The notes under the pieces are model-generated. The model did no database searches. It was given only the letters and a program-made list of their open reading frames with translations, and was not told the DNA's origin. DNA of 64,000 nucleotides. Origin: Ganoderma boninense. Its lineage: Eukaryota > Basidiomycota > Agaricomycetes > Polyporales > Polyporaceae. Shown here piece after piece: positions 45,368 to 55,382 of the stretch; position 1 is the first letter of the stretch, and each line of letters begins with the position of its first letter. The stretch lies in the NCBI GenBank assembly GCA_002900995.3, contig CM035307.1, positions 4,456,632 to 4,520,631 on the forward strand. Direction: 5' to 3'. Made by a program: the position numbers and the translations under genes.

Positions 45368-45853
45368 CTACGCAAAAACATCCTCCTCCGCTGGAATCAC
45401 GAGCCCCTCCCGGAGTCCCGCAGGCTCCGTAAGCCTCGACTTGTGCGCCACCAGTCTATGAGCTAGCTGGGCCTCGTGCAGCGGATTGACGCGTATAGGT
45501 CGCAGAGGCTGCGTCTTGAGCGCTTGAGTGCGACGTGTCACGACACGGTCACGTGTACGCGTCGGGCGCCCGAGGACCAGTCGACGGAAACTAGGGGACA
45601 AGTCTTGATCTCGAACAGGGGTCCGTCCCCCTCGATCCACCTGTCGCCGGTAGTGGAGACTACGCACGAGGGATGCACTCGGAAACTTCGGGGAGTGCGG
45701 AGTCAGCGGGACCACCGGGAAACTAAAGGGGGCTTCGGATGGTGGCTTCGGGGGCGTGCGTTCGGAACAGGGGGGGGGCGCGGGGTCGAGTGCTTCCGAG
45801 GGTGCGGACTCCTCGGTGCGAAAAGTGGGGGCATTTCGGGGGTTTCGGAGCAT
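45368..45853 (-). CDS. Basic, Pro/Arg-rich open frame, possibly the last exon of the gene to its right
   Basis: 161-codon frame, Pro-rich at the start and Arg-rich later (RRLVLGRPTRTRDRVVTRR), ending EEDVFA. It directly follows the gene at 45872-47928, whose last exon ends at an apparent GTGAGT donor (QAHKRG). It may therefore be that gene's terminal exon rather than a separate protein. No domain recognised. Confidence 0.4.
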   Translation of the reverse strand: MLRNPRNAPTFRTEESAPSEALDPAPPPCSERTPPKPPSEAPFSFPVVPLTPHSPKFPSASLVRSLHYRRQVDRGGRTPVRDQDLSPSFRRLVLGRPTRTRDRVVTRRTQALKTQPLRPIRVNPLHEAQLAHRLVAHKSRLTEPAGLREGLVIPAEEDVFA

Positions 45854-45871
45854 GGAGAGGCACCGGGCCTA

Positions 45872-47928
45872 TCACCGGTTGGGCATACAGTACAACAACT
45901 CACCTCGTTTGTGGGCCTGGTAGAAAGCAAGCCACCGCCCACGAGGATCAGTGTCTCCAAATGCGATGAATTCTGCCTTGACATCGTCCAAAACCTCCAT
46001 CCAGAAGCCCCAATTCCGACCCCATGTGGACCGTGCCCGCTTAATACCAAAAACCTCCAAGAACGCGAGGTCCTTCGTCACCTTGCCCTTCTTCTGGGTA
46101 TTTGTTGTGATAGGTGCCAGTGTTGGGGACTGAGATAGGTCACCAGCACCCATGAGACGTTGCATATGTTCGAAGCCCCGAGCAACCTCCGCAACATTGA
46201 AATCCCAGGGCCATCGACGAGTTGGCAGTGCTGTCTGTCTACTAGGCTCGAGCTTGATGCGCTCTTGGATGGAAGGGAGAGAAATGACTGTGCCTGGTGG
46301 TCTACCTGGTTGCGAAGAGGGAAGGGAGATAGGAGATGAGGGCGTCTGTGAGAGACTCGGCCCGGGGCTTGTCGTAACAGTCCGAGGGATCTTCGTAGGT
46401 GGCATGCCTTTGAGGCTCGGACCGCGGTGCTTTCTCTGACGGCGCAGTCGTTCTAGCTCCACATCGAGACCAGGGCACTCCTGCCACTTGTAGAGAAGCG
46501 TAGGAGGCAGATGGATAAGGATGCGGAACACTGAATCGGCGACCAGAACGGTATTGGGTTTACCCATCTTCCATCCGTTCTCGAGCACATCCCAGAACTG
46601 GACATTCGACTCAGCAGAGAGACCAAAAGCCTGCATGAGGTCGTCGTAGTCCTCGAGTTGAAGGCGGGGGTGTGTCTTCGCTACCTTCGAGACGACTAGA
46701 GGTTCCTCATTGTCCTGCAAGCCGAAAGTGAGAGGTGGATACTACGAAACAACATATACAACGTGCGTACCTTGTGCCAGATGAGCATTGTGACTGACTG
46801 GGCTGCATCGAGCTTGCGCTTCTGCATGAGCACCTTCGCGTCCTTAACCTCTGTCTTGGCCTTCACAGCCGTGTCGCGGTTCTGACGCCAGAGAGGCGTG
46901 AGTGGCTGAGCTCGCAGAGAGGGCCCACTGGGGTGAGGTTGTATGGTTGACGATGGAGCTGCCGACAGCGAGGGAGTAGACCGCAGTGTGATTTGAGATG
47001 GGATATGGGACTGGCTGGGCCCAGCTTGAATGGCTTTCGGTGGTCGCTTGGAGTTGATCTGATTGAGAAGACTTTGGAGCATCCGCTCAAGCTGTGCAAG
47101 AGGGACGGATTGGAGGGCCGCTGTGAATGCAATATCGCCTAAGTCACTGCTAACTTGTGGCTGCAGCAGCGTGGCAAGAGTCTGAGACTCAATGGAGGGG
47201 GCAGGAGGAATGGATGCAGGGATTGTTGGGGTGGAAGAGCTACCCACCAGAGAAGGGATAACGGAAGTCGGCGTAGGCTGCGAGAGGGGTGGAGTGTAGC
47301 CATCGACATTGTGCGTCTTGCACTTGTTGCGGAAAGTACCAGCCACACAAGCAGCAGACCCTTCAGACTCACAGCAGGACGTACACAGCATCTCAATGCA
47401 GGTCTTGCTTCCTCGGGTGCGGGTCCCATTTTGATACAAGCAGTGGATGTTTGCACACGGCGTGTACGAAGAGGCCGTCCGATTGGTGGATGGAGGGGCA
47501 TCCTGAGTCGATGGCGGGGTAGGGATGGAGCTCGAAGGAACATGAATGGGAGGGGCAAGACGCAACACGGCACCTTCACGGGTAAGCTGAGCAGCGTAGA
47601 CCGTGTTACTTGGATTTGCATGCCGAGCCCAGAGCCGCTGAACGAGCTGCTCAGCATCCTCATAGACGTATGCTGGGGTGTGTTTGGGAGTCCAATGGCA
47701 CCGAGGGGATGCAGAACACTGGCTACATGTGTTAGTAGGGAGCAACATAGGAATAATGTATGAAGGACGTACACTTTGAACAATGCGACCACGGTCAGCC
47801 AAACCGTGTTTTCCAGTACCTTCATGGACACGGAAAAACTCCATAGTGCTTCCGCATTCCACGCAATCCTTGAGGAGCTGCAACTGCGGATCCGGGACGA
47901 TGACAAAGGAAAGTGGAGGAGAAGCCAT
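45872..47928 (-). CDS. Large uncharacterised Agaricomycete protein with a CxC-type cysteine cluster
   Basis: Starts at MASPPLSFVIVPDPQLQLLK (47928). An N-terminal cysteine site (CVEC, then SQCSASPRCHW) is followed by a second cluster, CANIHCLYQNGTRTRGSKTC then EMLCTSCC and NKCKTHNV, which probably binds zinc. A Pro/Ser/Thr-rich linker follows, and then AQSVTMLIWHK. There an intron (GTACGC to TTGCAG, about 46772-46710) joins DNEEPLVVSKVAKTHPRLQL and a conserved C-terminal module (VQFWDVLENGWKMGKPNTVL, WGRNWGFWMEVLDDVKAEF, RGRWLAFYQAHKRG). I know this architecture only as an unnamed, repetitive family in mushroom genomes. Its position between the KDZ transposase and a candidate terminal repeat makes mobile-element cargo plausible. 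No nuclease or helicase motif was seen. Confidence 0.6.
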
Positions 47929-48066
47929 ACCGAGACGACAATGCAGGACGACCACTCGAATGTGGAGCTTACTTATGTGCAGCACTTCATCATAAATATA
48001 TACGCCTCTACTATGATACAAGCGTAAAGACGACCAGGGAGGAAAAGCGGGCTGGGCTGTTGAGCC

Positions 48067-48285
48067 TGTTAGAGTTCACGCCGGAGGAAGAAGATGATGA
48101 GAATACGGATGATGATTAAGGGAAGAGAAGCCGCAGGATTAAGTACAGGTGTGAACGGACAAAGGACATTGTACAGTAACAATGCGTATTACAACAGGTA
48201 ATTAAAACAGATTGTAGTCCACATACAAACGTAAGCAATCGGAGAAACAAACAGTACAAACACATGTAAACGCTCAACTCCAACA
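48067..48285 (-). repeat. Copia 3' LTR (left)
   Basis: 219 bp, identical to 52578-52796, preceded by GAGCC. Confidence 0.97.
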
Positions 48286-48299
48286 CTCCCCCTCAACTC
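48286..48299 (-). other. Copia polypurine tract
   Basis: Minus-strand GAGTTGAGGGGGAG directly next to the 3' LTR. It overlaps the stop codon of the polyprotein (48293-48295). Confidence 0.8.
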
Positions 48300-51200
48300 T
48301 GCACCGGGAGGATGCCGAGTTGCGTCCTAAGAGCCTGGAAGCGGTCGCGCGGGAGGGCCTTTGTGAAAAGATCAGCTGAGTTGATGTCCGTGGGACAGTA
48401 CTCGAGGCGGATCGTCTCGGCGGCGATGCACTCGCGTATGAAGTGGTGCCGTATGTCGATGTGCTTCGACCGCGAGTGCTGGACGTTGTCCTTCGAGAGC
48501 TCGATCGCTGACTTGTTGTCCGCGTTTAGCTTCGTAGCGACGTCCTGCGCGAAGGTGAGCTCCGCCATGATGGCGCGCATCCAGATCCCGTGCCGCGCGG
48601 CGTAGGCGACGGCCATATACTCCGCTTCCATCGAAGAGAGCGCGACTGTGGTCTGCTTCTTCGAGCTCCAAGCAACCACAGCGTTCCCGACCAGGAACGC
48701 GTAGCCAGAAATCGACCGCCGGTCATCCGGGTTCGATCCCCAGTCAGCGTCCGAGTACCCCTCAAGCCGGAGGTTGAGGTAGTAGGCGCGAAGGCGAGGC
48801 GCGCCCTTCCCTGTGAACGTAATGCCATAATTGTGAGTCCCCTTGAGGTACCGGAGGACGCGCTTGACTGCGGTCCAGTGGTCGGGGCCCGGGCGCGAAC
48901 TGTACTGGGACAGTGCCTGCACGGCGTAACCGATGTCGGGCCGAGTGCCAAGAGCCGCGTACATCAGAGAGCCGATAGCCGCCTGGTACGGCACATCACG
49001 CATCTCCGAGAGGTCAGCGTCGTCGGGAGTCTTGACGAGCTTGACGTTCGGGTCGAGAGGGGTGCTGACAGGGTTCGCATCAGTCATGCCGAACCGTTCG
49101 AGTACACGGAGGATGTACTGCGATTGGCAGATGCTGAGCGTGCGAGAGGACCGGTCGCGTGAGATCTCGAGGCCAAGGAGGAGGCTAGGCATGCCGAGGT
49201 CAGTGATTTTGACACGCTTTGCGAGGCCGGTCGCGAAGCTGTCCATCAGACCAGTGGTGTCGGCTAGAGCGATCATGTCGTCAACGTGAACCCCGACTAT
49301 CGTGAGCCCATGCTTGTCCTGCCGGAGGTAGACGCAGGGGTCCGAATTGAGCCGTCGGAAACCAAGTTCGTCGACCATGATCCGGTTGAAGTGGATGTTC
49401 CACTTCCAGCCGCCCTGCTTTAGCCCATAGAGAGCCTTTTGCAGCCGCAGGACCTTGCGTGTGCCGTCCTCGTAGCCAGGTGGCTGCCGCATATAGATCT
49501 CCTCGTCAAGATCTGCATTCAGGTACGCACCGACGACGTCGAACTGGCACATCTCCATGTTGCGCTCGGTGCCAATAGCGAACAGAACACGGACTGAGTC
49601 GGTGCGGATGACGGGCGTGAATGTATCAAAGACGTCATAGCCAGGAATCTGGGAAAAACCCTGCGCGACAAGACGTGCCTTGAACTTGATCTCATGCTCG
49701 AGATTCTCCTTGACGCGGTAGACCCAGGTGCATCCGATTGCCTTGCGATCAGCGGGCAAGTCGGCTAGGCTCCACGTATCAAGCTTCCACAGCTGTGCGA
49801 TCTCGGTGTCCATGGCAGCCCGCCAGTTATCCGCTTCGGGTAACGCCAGAGCTTCCTTCATTGTACGAGGTTCACGAGCAGTGGGTGTGCCATGAAGGGT
49901 TAGCAGACAGAGGAAGTGGGACTCTGGGTCGTTAACGAGCTGTTCAACCTCGTCTTCCTCGTCGCGGCTGGGTGCAGGTCCACGGGTCGGCGCCTTGATT
50001 ACCTTGCCTCTCCCATCCTCAGAGGCCTTGTAATCGATGCGTGGGATGTTGCGCAGTGTGCGTGGTTCGGATGCCACGGGCGTGGGCTTCGAAGGCAGGG
50101 CTGGTGCGGGCGCATCAGTAGACTGCGCAGTCAACGGCGCGCGATCTCCCCCTGACGCCTGCTCGCCACCAGTTACATTCTCCCCCTCGAGCGGCGTCGG
50201 GACGGAGAGCTCCACGAGATCGTACTCGTCCTCCGAGTCGGGGGCTGGCTGCGTGCGCTTCGGAACAGCAAATATAATATTGCGAGACTTACCCATGCGC
50301 CGCGCCTTCGGATCGTAAAACTTCCACCCCTTGGATCCTGGAGCCATGCCCACGAAACGCATGGGCTGCGACTTCGGATCCAGCTTCGTCCGCTTCTTGC
50401 GGTCTGTGAGGACCCAGCACTTCGCTCCCCACTCCTGCAGATCAGACACGTCCGGCTTCCGGCCAGACCAGACCTCCTCCGGGGTCTTGTCCTTGAGTGC
50501 GCGCGTAGGAGAGCGGTTCTTCAGGTACGCGACGTGTGCGACGGCTTCCGGCCAGAGGAACTTCGGGAGGCCCATCTCGATCATGATCGTGAGCGCGCGA
50601 TCCATGACAGTACGGTTGACGCGTTCGGCGACCCCGTTCTGGGCGGACGAGTTCGGAGTTGTGGTATCGAGCTCGATACCTTCGGTGCGGAGGTGGGCGA
50701 TGAATTCTGCGCTAAGGTACTCACCGCCATTATCGCAGCGGACCTTCTTAAGCGTGACACCGTGGGTGTTCCGAACGTGGGCCTGGTAGGCTTTGAAGTG
50801 CTCGAGTTCGTCCGTCTTAGTCTTGGAGAACTCTATGACCGTCCGCCGCGAATACGTGTCAGTGAACGTTGAGAAGTACTTCTCACCACGGATGCCGATC
50901 GTCGGAGCCTTCCCCCACAGGTCCATCACCGTTAGGTCCCCAATCGCCCCCACCACCGTCTCCGACTTCTTCGGATAGGGCGCCACAGTCTGCTTTGCGC
51001 GAACACATGACTCGCACTGCTGCGACGGCTCCACCGATTCGTCGACCTCCATCCCCTCAACCAGACCCTTCCTCTTCATCGAGACGACTGCCTTCATCCC
51101 GATGTGCCCCAGGACCCGATGCCACTCATCGTAAGTCCGTACTCGCTTGGGGCGAGCAACCGCCGCGGCACACGCGACATCGGCGGGCTTTCCAGGCACA

Positions 51201-52471
51201 ACGGCCGCCCGCATCACGTACAAGTTCCCGATGCGCTCCCCGGTCGCGTACACCCGTCCCTTTGGGTTAAGGAACTGAATCGTACCTGATTCCATGGTGA
51301 TCTTGTGCCCGCCGGCCTCGACACGGCCGAGAGCGATCAGATTGTGGGGAATTGCTGGGGCGTGGACCACGTCACGGAGCTGGATGACGGTTTTGCGACC
51401 TTGATGCTCGAATTCGAGGTTGATGTCGCCAACACCGAGGATAGGCGTGATGCCGGCGCCTTTGAGGGTGCGGCCTGGGGTCGGCTCGTAGGTGGAGAAA
51501 TCAGTGCGTCGGCGCGCGACGTGCACCGTCGTGGCCGAGTCTGAAACCCAGGTGTCAGCAGCAACTCGCGCCGCAAGCGCGACCTCGTCCGAGTCTGAGT
51601 CGTCCACCTCCTCGAGCAGCGCAAACGCGTACTCCGAGTCACTGTCCGATTCTTCGGCTGCCAGGGCCTTCGGGTCCTCCTTCCTCTCCTTCTTGCCACC
51701 CCCTCTCGCCTCATTCCTCCCCTTTCCATGTCCGCTGTCCTTCCCCTTCCCCTTCCTATCGTGGTTCGGGCAATCCCGCTGGTAGCCGGTTTTGCCACAC
51801 TTGAAACACTTTGGTCCTTTCTTCTTGCCCGACGAGCGCGCGAACAAAGCGGTGGCCGAGTCGTTGATCCGGCTGGCGTGCTGTCGAATACGCGAGACGA
51901 TCTCGTCGGAATCGCTGAGGTCCCTTGTGTGATTGATCGACGAGACCATTGGGTCCCAGCTCTCTGGGAGCGCCGTGAGGAGCGTGATCGAAAACTCCTC
52001 CTCGGATAAGTCGAAGCCCATGCAAGCGAGTGACTCGCGCAGGCCGACCATTGTCCTAAGAAACTCCTCGGCGTCGTCCGACTCGCAGTATTGCGCCTGA
52101 AGCAACTTGCGGCGGATCTGCACCACGTGCAAGATCCCTTTCGGCTCGAAGTTCTTCTCCAAACGCGACCACGCGTCCGCGCTGGTGGTGCAACGCTTGA
52201 GGGTGTGAACAAGGGATTTACTTACGTGCATGCGAATGGCACTGAGCGCGCTCCGATCCACCTTCCTCCACTGATCCAACTTTTCCAACTCCTCCGTTGT
52301 CGGCTTCTCCTTGTCCTTCGGCTTCGGCTTGTTCTCCTCCTTGACGTATCCCCACAGCCCCAATCCGTGAAGCAAGTCCTCCATCTGGACACTCCAGGAT
52401 CCCCAGTCCTCAACTCCGGTGAGTGGGTCGATCCGAACGCGGGTGGCAGCGGCATCGGTGGCGGTCGTCAT
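48293..52471 (-). CDS. Copia Gag-Pol polyprotein
   Basis: 1392 residues in a single frame, in the Copia domain order. Gag at about 1-230 (MTTATDAAATRVRIDPLTG, LHVVQIRRKLL, SITLLTALPESW). Zinc knuckle CFKCGKTGYQRDC, in which Tyr replaces the usual His. Protease WVSDSATTVHV at about 310. Integrase with an HH-CC finger (HRVLGH, CESC) and DDE residues in LTVMDLWG, VRCDNGGEYLS and GVAERVNRTV. Reverse transcriptase from about 930 (WKLDTWSLADLP, FKARLVAQGFSQ, FDVVGAYLNADL, LYGLKQ, VGVHVDDMI catalytic box). RNase H from about 1240 (GYSDADWGSNPDDRRS, SSMEAEYMAVAYAAR, KHIDIRHHFIRE). The start ATG at 52471 is 106 bp inside the 5' LTR and the stop is at 48293. No frameshift or stop found. Confidence 0.97.
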   Translation of the reverse strand: MTTATDAAATRVRIDPLTGVEDWGSWSVQMEDLLHGLGLWGYVKEENKPKPKDKEKPTTEELEKLDQWRKVDRSALSAIRMHVSKSLVHTLKRCTTSADAWSRLEKNFEPKGILHVVQIRRKLLQAQYCESDDAEEFLRTMVGLRESLACMGFDLSEEEFSITLLTALPESWDPMVSSINHTRDLSDSDEIVSRIRQHASRINDSATALFARSSGKKKGPKCFKCGKTGYQRDCPNHDRKGKGKDSGHGKGRNEARGGGKKERKEDPKALAAEESDSDSEYAFALLEEVDDSDSDEVALAARVAADTWVSDSATTVHVARRRTDFSTYEPTPGRTLKGAGITPILGVGDINLEFEHQGRKTVIQLRDVVHAPAIPHNLIALGRVEAGGHKITMESGTIQFLNPKGRVYATGERIGNLYVMRAAVVPGKPADVACAAAVARPKRVRTYDEWHRVLGHIGMKAVVSMKRKGLVEGMEVDESVEPSQQCESCVRAKQTVAPYPKKSETVVGAIGDLTVMDLWGKAPTIGIRGEKYFSTFTDTYSRRTVIEFSKTKTDELEHFKAYQAHVRNTHGVTLKKVRCDNGGEYLSAEFIAHLRTEGIELDTTTPNSSAQNGVAERVNRTVMDRALTIMIEMGLPKFLWPEAVAHVAYLKNRSPTRALKDKTPEEVWSGRKPDVSDLQEWGAKCWVLTDRKKRTKLDPKSQPMRFVGMAPGSKGWKFYDPKARRMGKSRNIIFAVPKRTQPAPDSEDEYDLVELSVPTPLEGENVTGGEQASGGDRAPLTAQSTDAPAPALPSKPTPVASEPRTLRNIPRIDYKASEDGRGKVIKAPTRGPAPSRDEEDEVEQLVNDPESHFLCLLTLHGTPTAREPRTMKEALALPEADNWRAAMDTEIAQLWKLDTWSLADLPADRKAIGCTWVYRVKENLEHEIKFKARLVAQGFSQIPGYDVFDTFTPVIRTDSVRVLFAIGTERNMEMCQFDVVGAYLNADLDEEIYMRQPPGYEDGTRKVLRLQKALYGLKQGGWKWNIHFNRIMVDELGFRRLNSDPCVYLRQDKHGLTIVGVHVDDMIALADTTGLMDSFATGLAKRVKITDLGMPSLLLGLEISRDRSSRTLSICQSQYILRVLERFGMTDANPVSTPLDPNVKLVKTPDDADLSEMRDVPYQAAIGSLMYAALGTRPDIGYAVQALSQYSSRPGPDHWTAVKRVLRYLKGTHNYGITFTGKGAPRLRAYYLNLRLEGYSDADWGSNPDDRRSISGYAFLVGNAVVAWSSKKQTTVALSSMEAEYMAVAYAARHGIWMRAIMAELTFAQDVATKLNADNKSAIELSKDNVQHSRSKHIDIRHHFIRECIAAETIRLEYCPTDINSADLFTKALPRDRFQALRTQLGILPVQS

Positions 52472-52560
52472 TGTCGAGTGGCAAGCGAGATAAGCGAGAC
52501 AGATTTAAATGAGAAAGCGAGAGCGAGTTCCTGCAGTGAAGCGTAGATCCGGTTAGAGCA

Positions 52561-52577
52561 CTGCAGGGCTCATAACC
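52561..52577 (-). other. Copia primer-binding site for an internal tRNA-iMet fragment
   Basis: Minus-strand GGTTATGAGCCCTGCAG directly follows the 5' LTR. Its complement CAGGGCTCATAACC has the form of the eukaryotic initiator tRNA-Met anticodon stem and loop (anticodon CAT). Drosophila copia is primed the same way by a half-tRNA. Confidence 0.7.
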
Positions 52578-52796
52578 TGTTAGAGTTCACGCCGGAGGAA
52601 GAAGATGATGAGAATACGGATGATGATTAAGGGAAGAGAAGCCGCAGGATTAAGTACAGGTGTGAACGGACAAAGGACATTGTACAGTAACAATGCGTAT
52701 TACAACAGGTAATTAAAACAGATTGTAGTCCACATACAAACGTAAGCAATCGGAGAAACAAACAGTACAAACACATGTAAACGCTCAACTCCAACA
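52578..52796 (-). repeat. Copia 5' LTR (right)
   Basis: 219 bp, identical to the left LTR, followed by GAGCC at 52797-52801. It carries the element promoter in minus orientation. Confidence 0.97.
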
Positions 52797-53083
52797 GAGC
52801 CAAAGCAGAGGCGTTGAGTAGGGACCAGGTGGTTGACAGCCGGGCCGTGGCTAAGCGTGGTTGGACCAGAAAAGGACAAGTCGGAAGGGATAGAAGCCAA
52901 AGCAAGTACGAGTAAGGCTGTTGAGCAAAGCGGAATCATGTTGATGACTGCCCAGGGCGTCGGTCGGGCCTACATTGGGCAATACGGCGGGGAAGGGTGG
53001 TGACGGGATGAGCGATGGGGCAAAGCGGGACGGACAATACGAGGTGATGTGACAGGCAGGAGGTCACGCGGCAATTGCCGGAT

Positions 53084-53153
53084 GTCCCATTGTCCCGCGG
53101 CACATGTTCCGTGGCACGACCTGGCCAGGGGACGGGACTTTCTGGCTCGGCCG
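53084..53153 (-). repeat. Right member of the long-range inverted repeat pair
   Basis: Its reverse complement matches 40698-40763 (perfect core GGCACATGTTCCGTGG on the plus strand). With the left copy it brackets the KDZ transposase, its neighbours and the Copia element. Confidence 0.55.
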
Positions 53154-53360
53154 CGTCTCTCGCTGCCAGAATAGGTGCCGCCGGGAAAGCCGGACCGCAT
53201 GTGCTCCGAGTCTTTGTGCGACCTCGCGTCAGTGGGACTTGGCCTTGTTCAGGATTTTCTGAGACTATGTACTTGCTCAGGCCGCGCTGCCTCCTCACTG
53301 GGACCCACTGTCACCGAAGCCAGATGCTCACCGGGGGCAATGGACTATAAAACACGATGC
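53154..53360. other. Short non-coding stretch right of the inverted repeat
   Basis: Nothing recognised. Confidence 0.3.
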
Positions 53361-53690
53361 TGCATTGCCGATATACAAGTGTTACACAGAATGTATAACA
53401 TGCGTTCAACACGTGGTAACATCCTTGTTATATGCAATGTGCGTTGATCATGTACGGCGATGAGAAACAACTGTTACACAAAATATAAATCATCAATAAC
53501 CACAGCAAACTCGGTTTTATATGTGTTACATTTTATTTGTATCTTTCTATGTTTCACCTTGCCACACGGTCGGCAAACGTCAAATGTAACAAAAATGGTA
53601 CTTCTCGCTGAAGGTGTGTTATACAGAAAATGTAATCCTTATAGAACAGCAATAGAAAATTGCGTTGTATATTGGGTTGCCCCCGGTGGC
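53361..53690. repeat. AT-rich island with repeated TGTTACA motifs
   Basis: Strikingly AT-rich against GC-rich surroundings. It contains related units GTGTTACACAGAATGTA, CTGTTACACAAAATATA, GTGTTACATTTTATTTG and GTGTTATACAGAAAATGTA. No coding sequence. Confidence 0.55.
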
Positions 53691-55382
53691 TCTAGCTTCG
53701 ACAGCTGGCACGCTCCCCAGTGAACACACGCGTCGCGCCTGAGCCGATTGTGACCTATATGCGACGACGGGCACAGCGCCGACCACGATGGCATCCAAGC
53801 CATATGTGTGTGGCTAGTCCCGCCCCACCACTATGTAATATTCCTCGTTACCTGGACGTGGCTTTGAGTCCGAATGGTACCAGTACGACACGGCGGCTGC
53901 ATAGTATATATGCCTGGCCACTTTAGTGGACTAGGTCTGTATTTCAGTATGTCGACAGTCCATGTAGCGGTGCCATCAACACGTGGTGGAAACCATATTT
54001 AGGAAACCCATCAAACGGACCCCTGGCACCTATGAGCATTGTCGTGCTTTTCGTTTTCGACTTTCTCTGATTGGCATCCATGTGTTCTGCTGCTTGGAAG
54101 CGTGGGGCCTGGGCAGGGCACATAAGACTTACTCGCTTCTAGTAATTACTGGGACAACCACAACTGAGTAGGACGGCAGTATAGTGCGCAAGGGCGGGCT
54201 TTAGCCTGCCCGCAGCGCGCTATTTACCCCGACATCGGACGCCCTCTATCTAAGATTCTTTCAGCAGATACTTGATACTGGGAGCAGTGGCCAGGTCCGC
54301 CCGGAGGGGCAATGTACCTATCCTATTCGTCTTCATAATTCCGTCAGTTGTTCCATAGCTTGGAGTGTGTCTGCGGCCGCTTTCAAGTTCGACCGACACT
54401 GGCCTTTGCTGGCACAGATGGGAGACAGACCCCAGACACCATGAGCGGACCTCTGGCACCGACCCGGGCCATGGGCGTCTTTTCCGTGTGGCCCACGTTC
54501 AATCCCATGTTCAATTTTTGCTCTCTGCCCGGACTACACTGAGCTGGACTCAGAACAGACTGTAGCCTTGTCACTCTGTTGTTTTGGCTTCGGCTTCTTC
54601 GTTCTGTCTAGTGTCCACACCGGCGACTCCTCGATTACACACGTATACGTATGCTTGCTGTGCACAACCTCCCTGCGTCTCAAAGCTGACTTGAAGAAAG
54701 TCGTCGGCATCCCCTCCGAGTCGCAGCGCTGGCCGTGGAATTCGGACTCGGAAAACTTGAAGAGGCTACGCATGCTGCTGTGTCGGTCGGACTCACGGCG
54801 GTGTCGATGGAGGCGGACGCCGAGGGAATAATGGTGCGTCTTTGGCACAACTCCTGGCCGTGTTTTCCCGGTCAACGTTAACCCGGACCCTTGTGCCCTC
54901 CATCGACGTGTCAACTTTCAACGCTCGATGTCCGTGGAACAGTGGCCCCCGTGGGTCGTTTACTAGCCCGCAAAAGAAGATTCCAATGCCGACATTCTCT
55001 CGTGTTTGGACACCACACCCGTGCCGCCCGGTGCTCCCCGTACTTCCTGTCCTAATGGTTCATGAAGAGCGTGTCGCAACGACTACTGCTACTGGCAAGT
55101 CCACCCTGATGCTGCGCATACAGCCGGCACACGACTCGCATCCGGCCCGGGGGAGCTGTCCTCGACGTCGAACCTTCTCTCTCTGCGATAGACGCGTCGT
55201 TTCCGTTTCATGGCTCGCTTCCGGCATTGGCAAGAACGTTCGCTCTAGCAGGAGCATATGAGTGTGAGCGAGTCCCTGCCGTTCCTTTGTGGCGCCAACG
55301 AGTCCCGAGGTAGACCCGATATACAACTGCATGCGCAGCTTGCTGCCGACACTACTTCGCGGTATGCGCGCAAGCCGGCGTT
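53691..55382. other. Gene-poor region, no supported feature
   Basis: Open frames are short and lack motifs. The right part (from about 55060) shows patchy similarity to 63350-63660, the region downstream of the aldose 1-epimerase, so it is probably the duplicated 3' flank of the pseudogene that follows. Confidence 0.35.

Larger units (their letters stand above)
48067..52796 (-). mobile_element. Ty1/Copia LTR retrotransposon, apparently intact and very young
   Basis: 4730-bp element on the minus strand. The two 219-bp LTRs (48067-48285 and 52578-52796) are identical by eye, begin TGTTAGAG on the plus strand and end CTCCAACA. They are flanked by the 5-bp target duplication GAGCC (48062-48066 and 52797-52801). 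A single uninterrupted polyprotein frame fills the interior. The primer-binding site next to the 5' LTR fits the anticodon stem-loop of initiator tRNA-Met, and a polypurine tract abuts the 3' LTR. All features of an active copy are present except one substitution in the zinc knuckle. Confidence 0.97.

Noticed and set aside
40698..53153. CRISPR-like or prophage-like system in the repeat-rich region
   Set aside because: Intron-bearing eukaryotic genes and retrotransposons. No regularly spaced identical repeats or phage genes.
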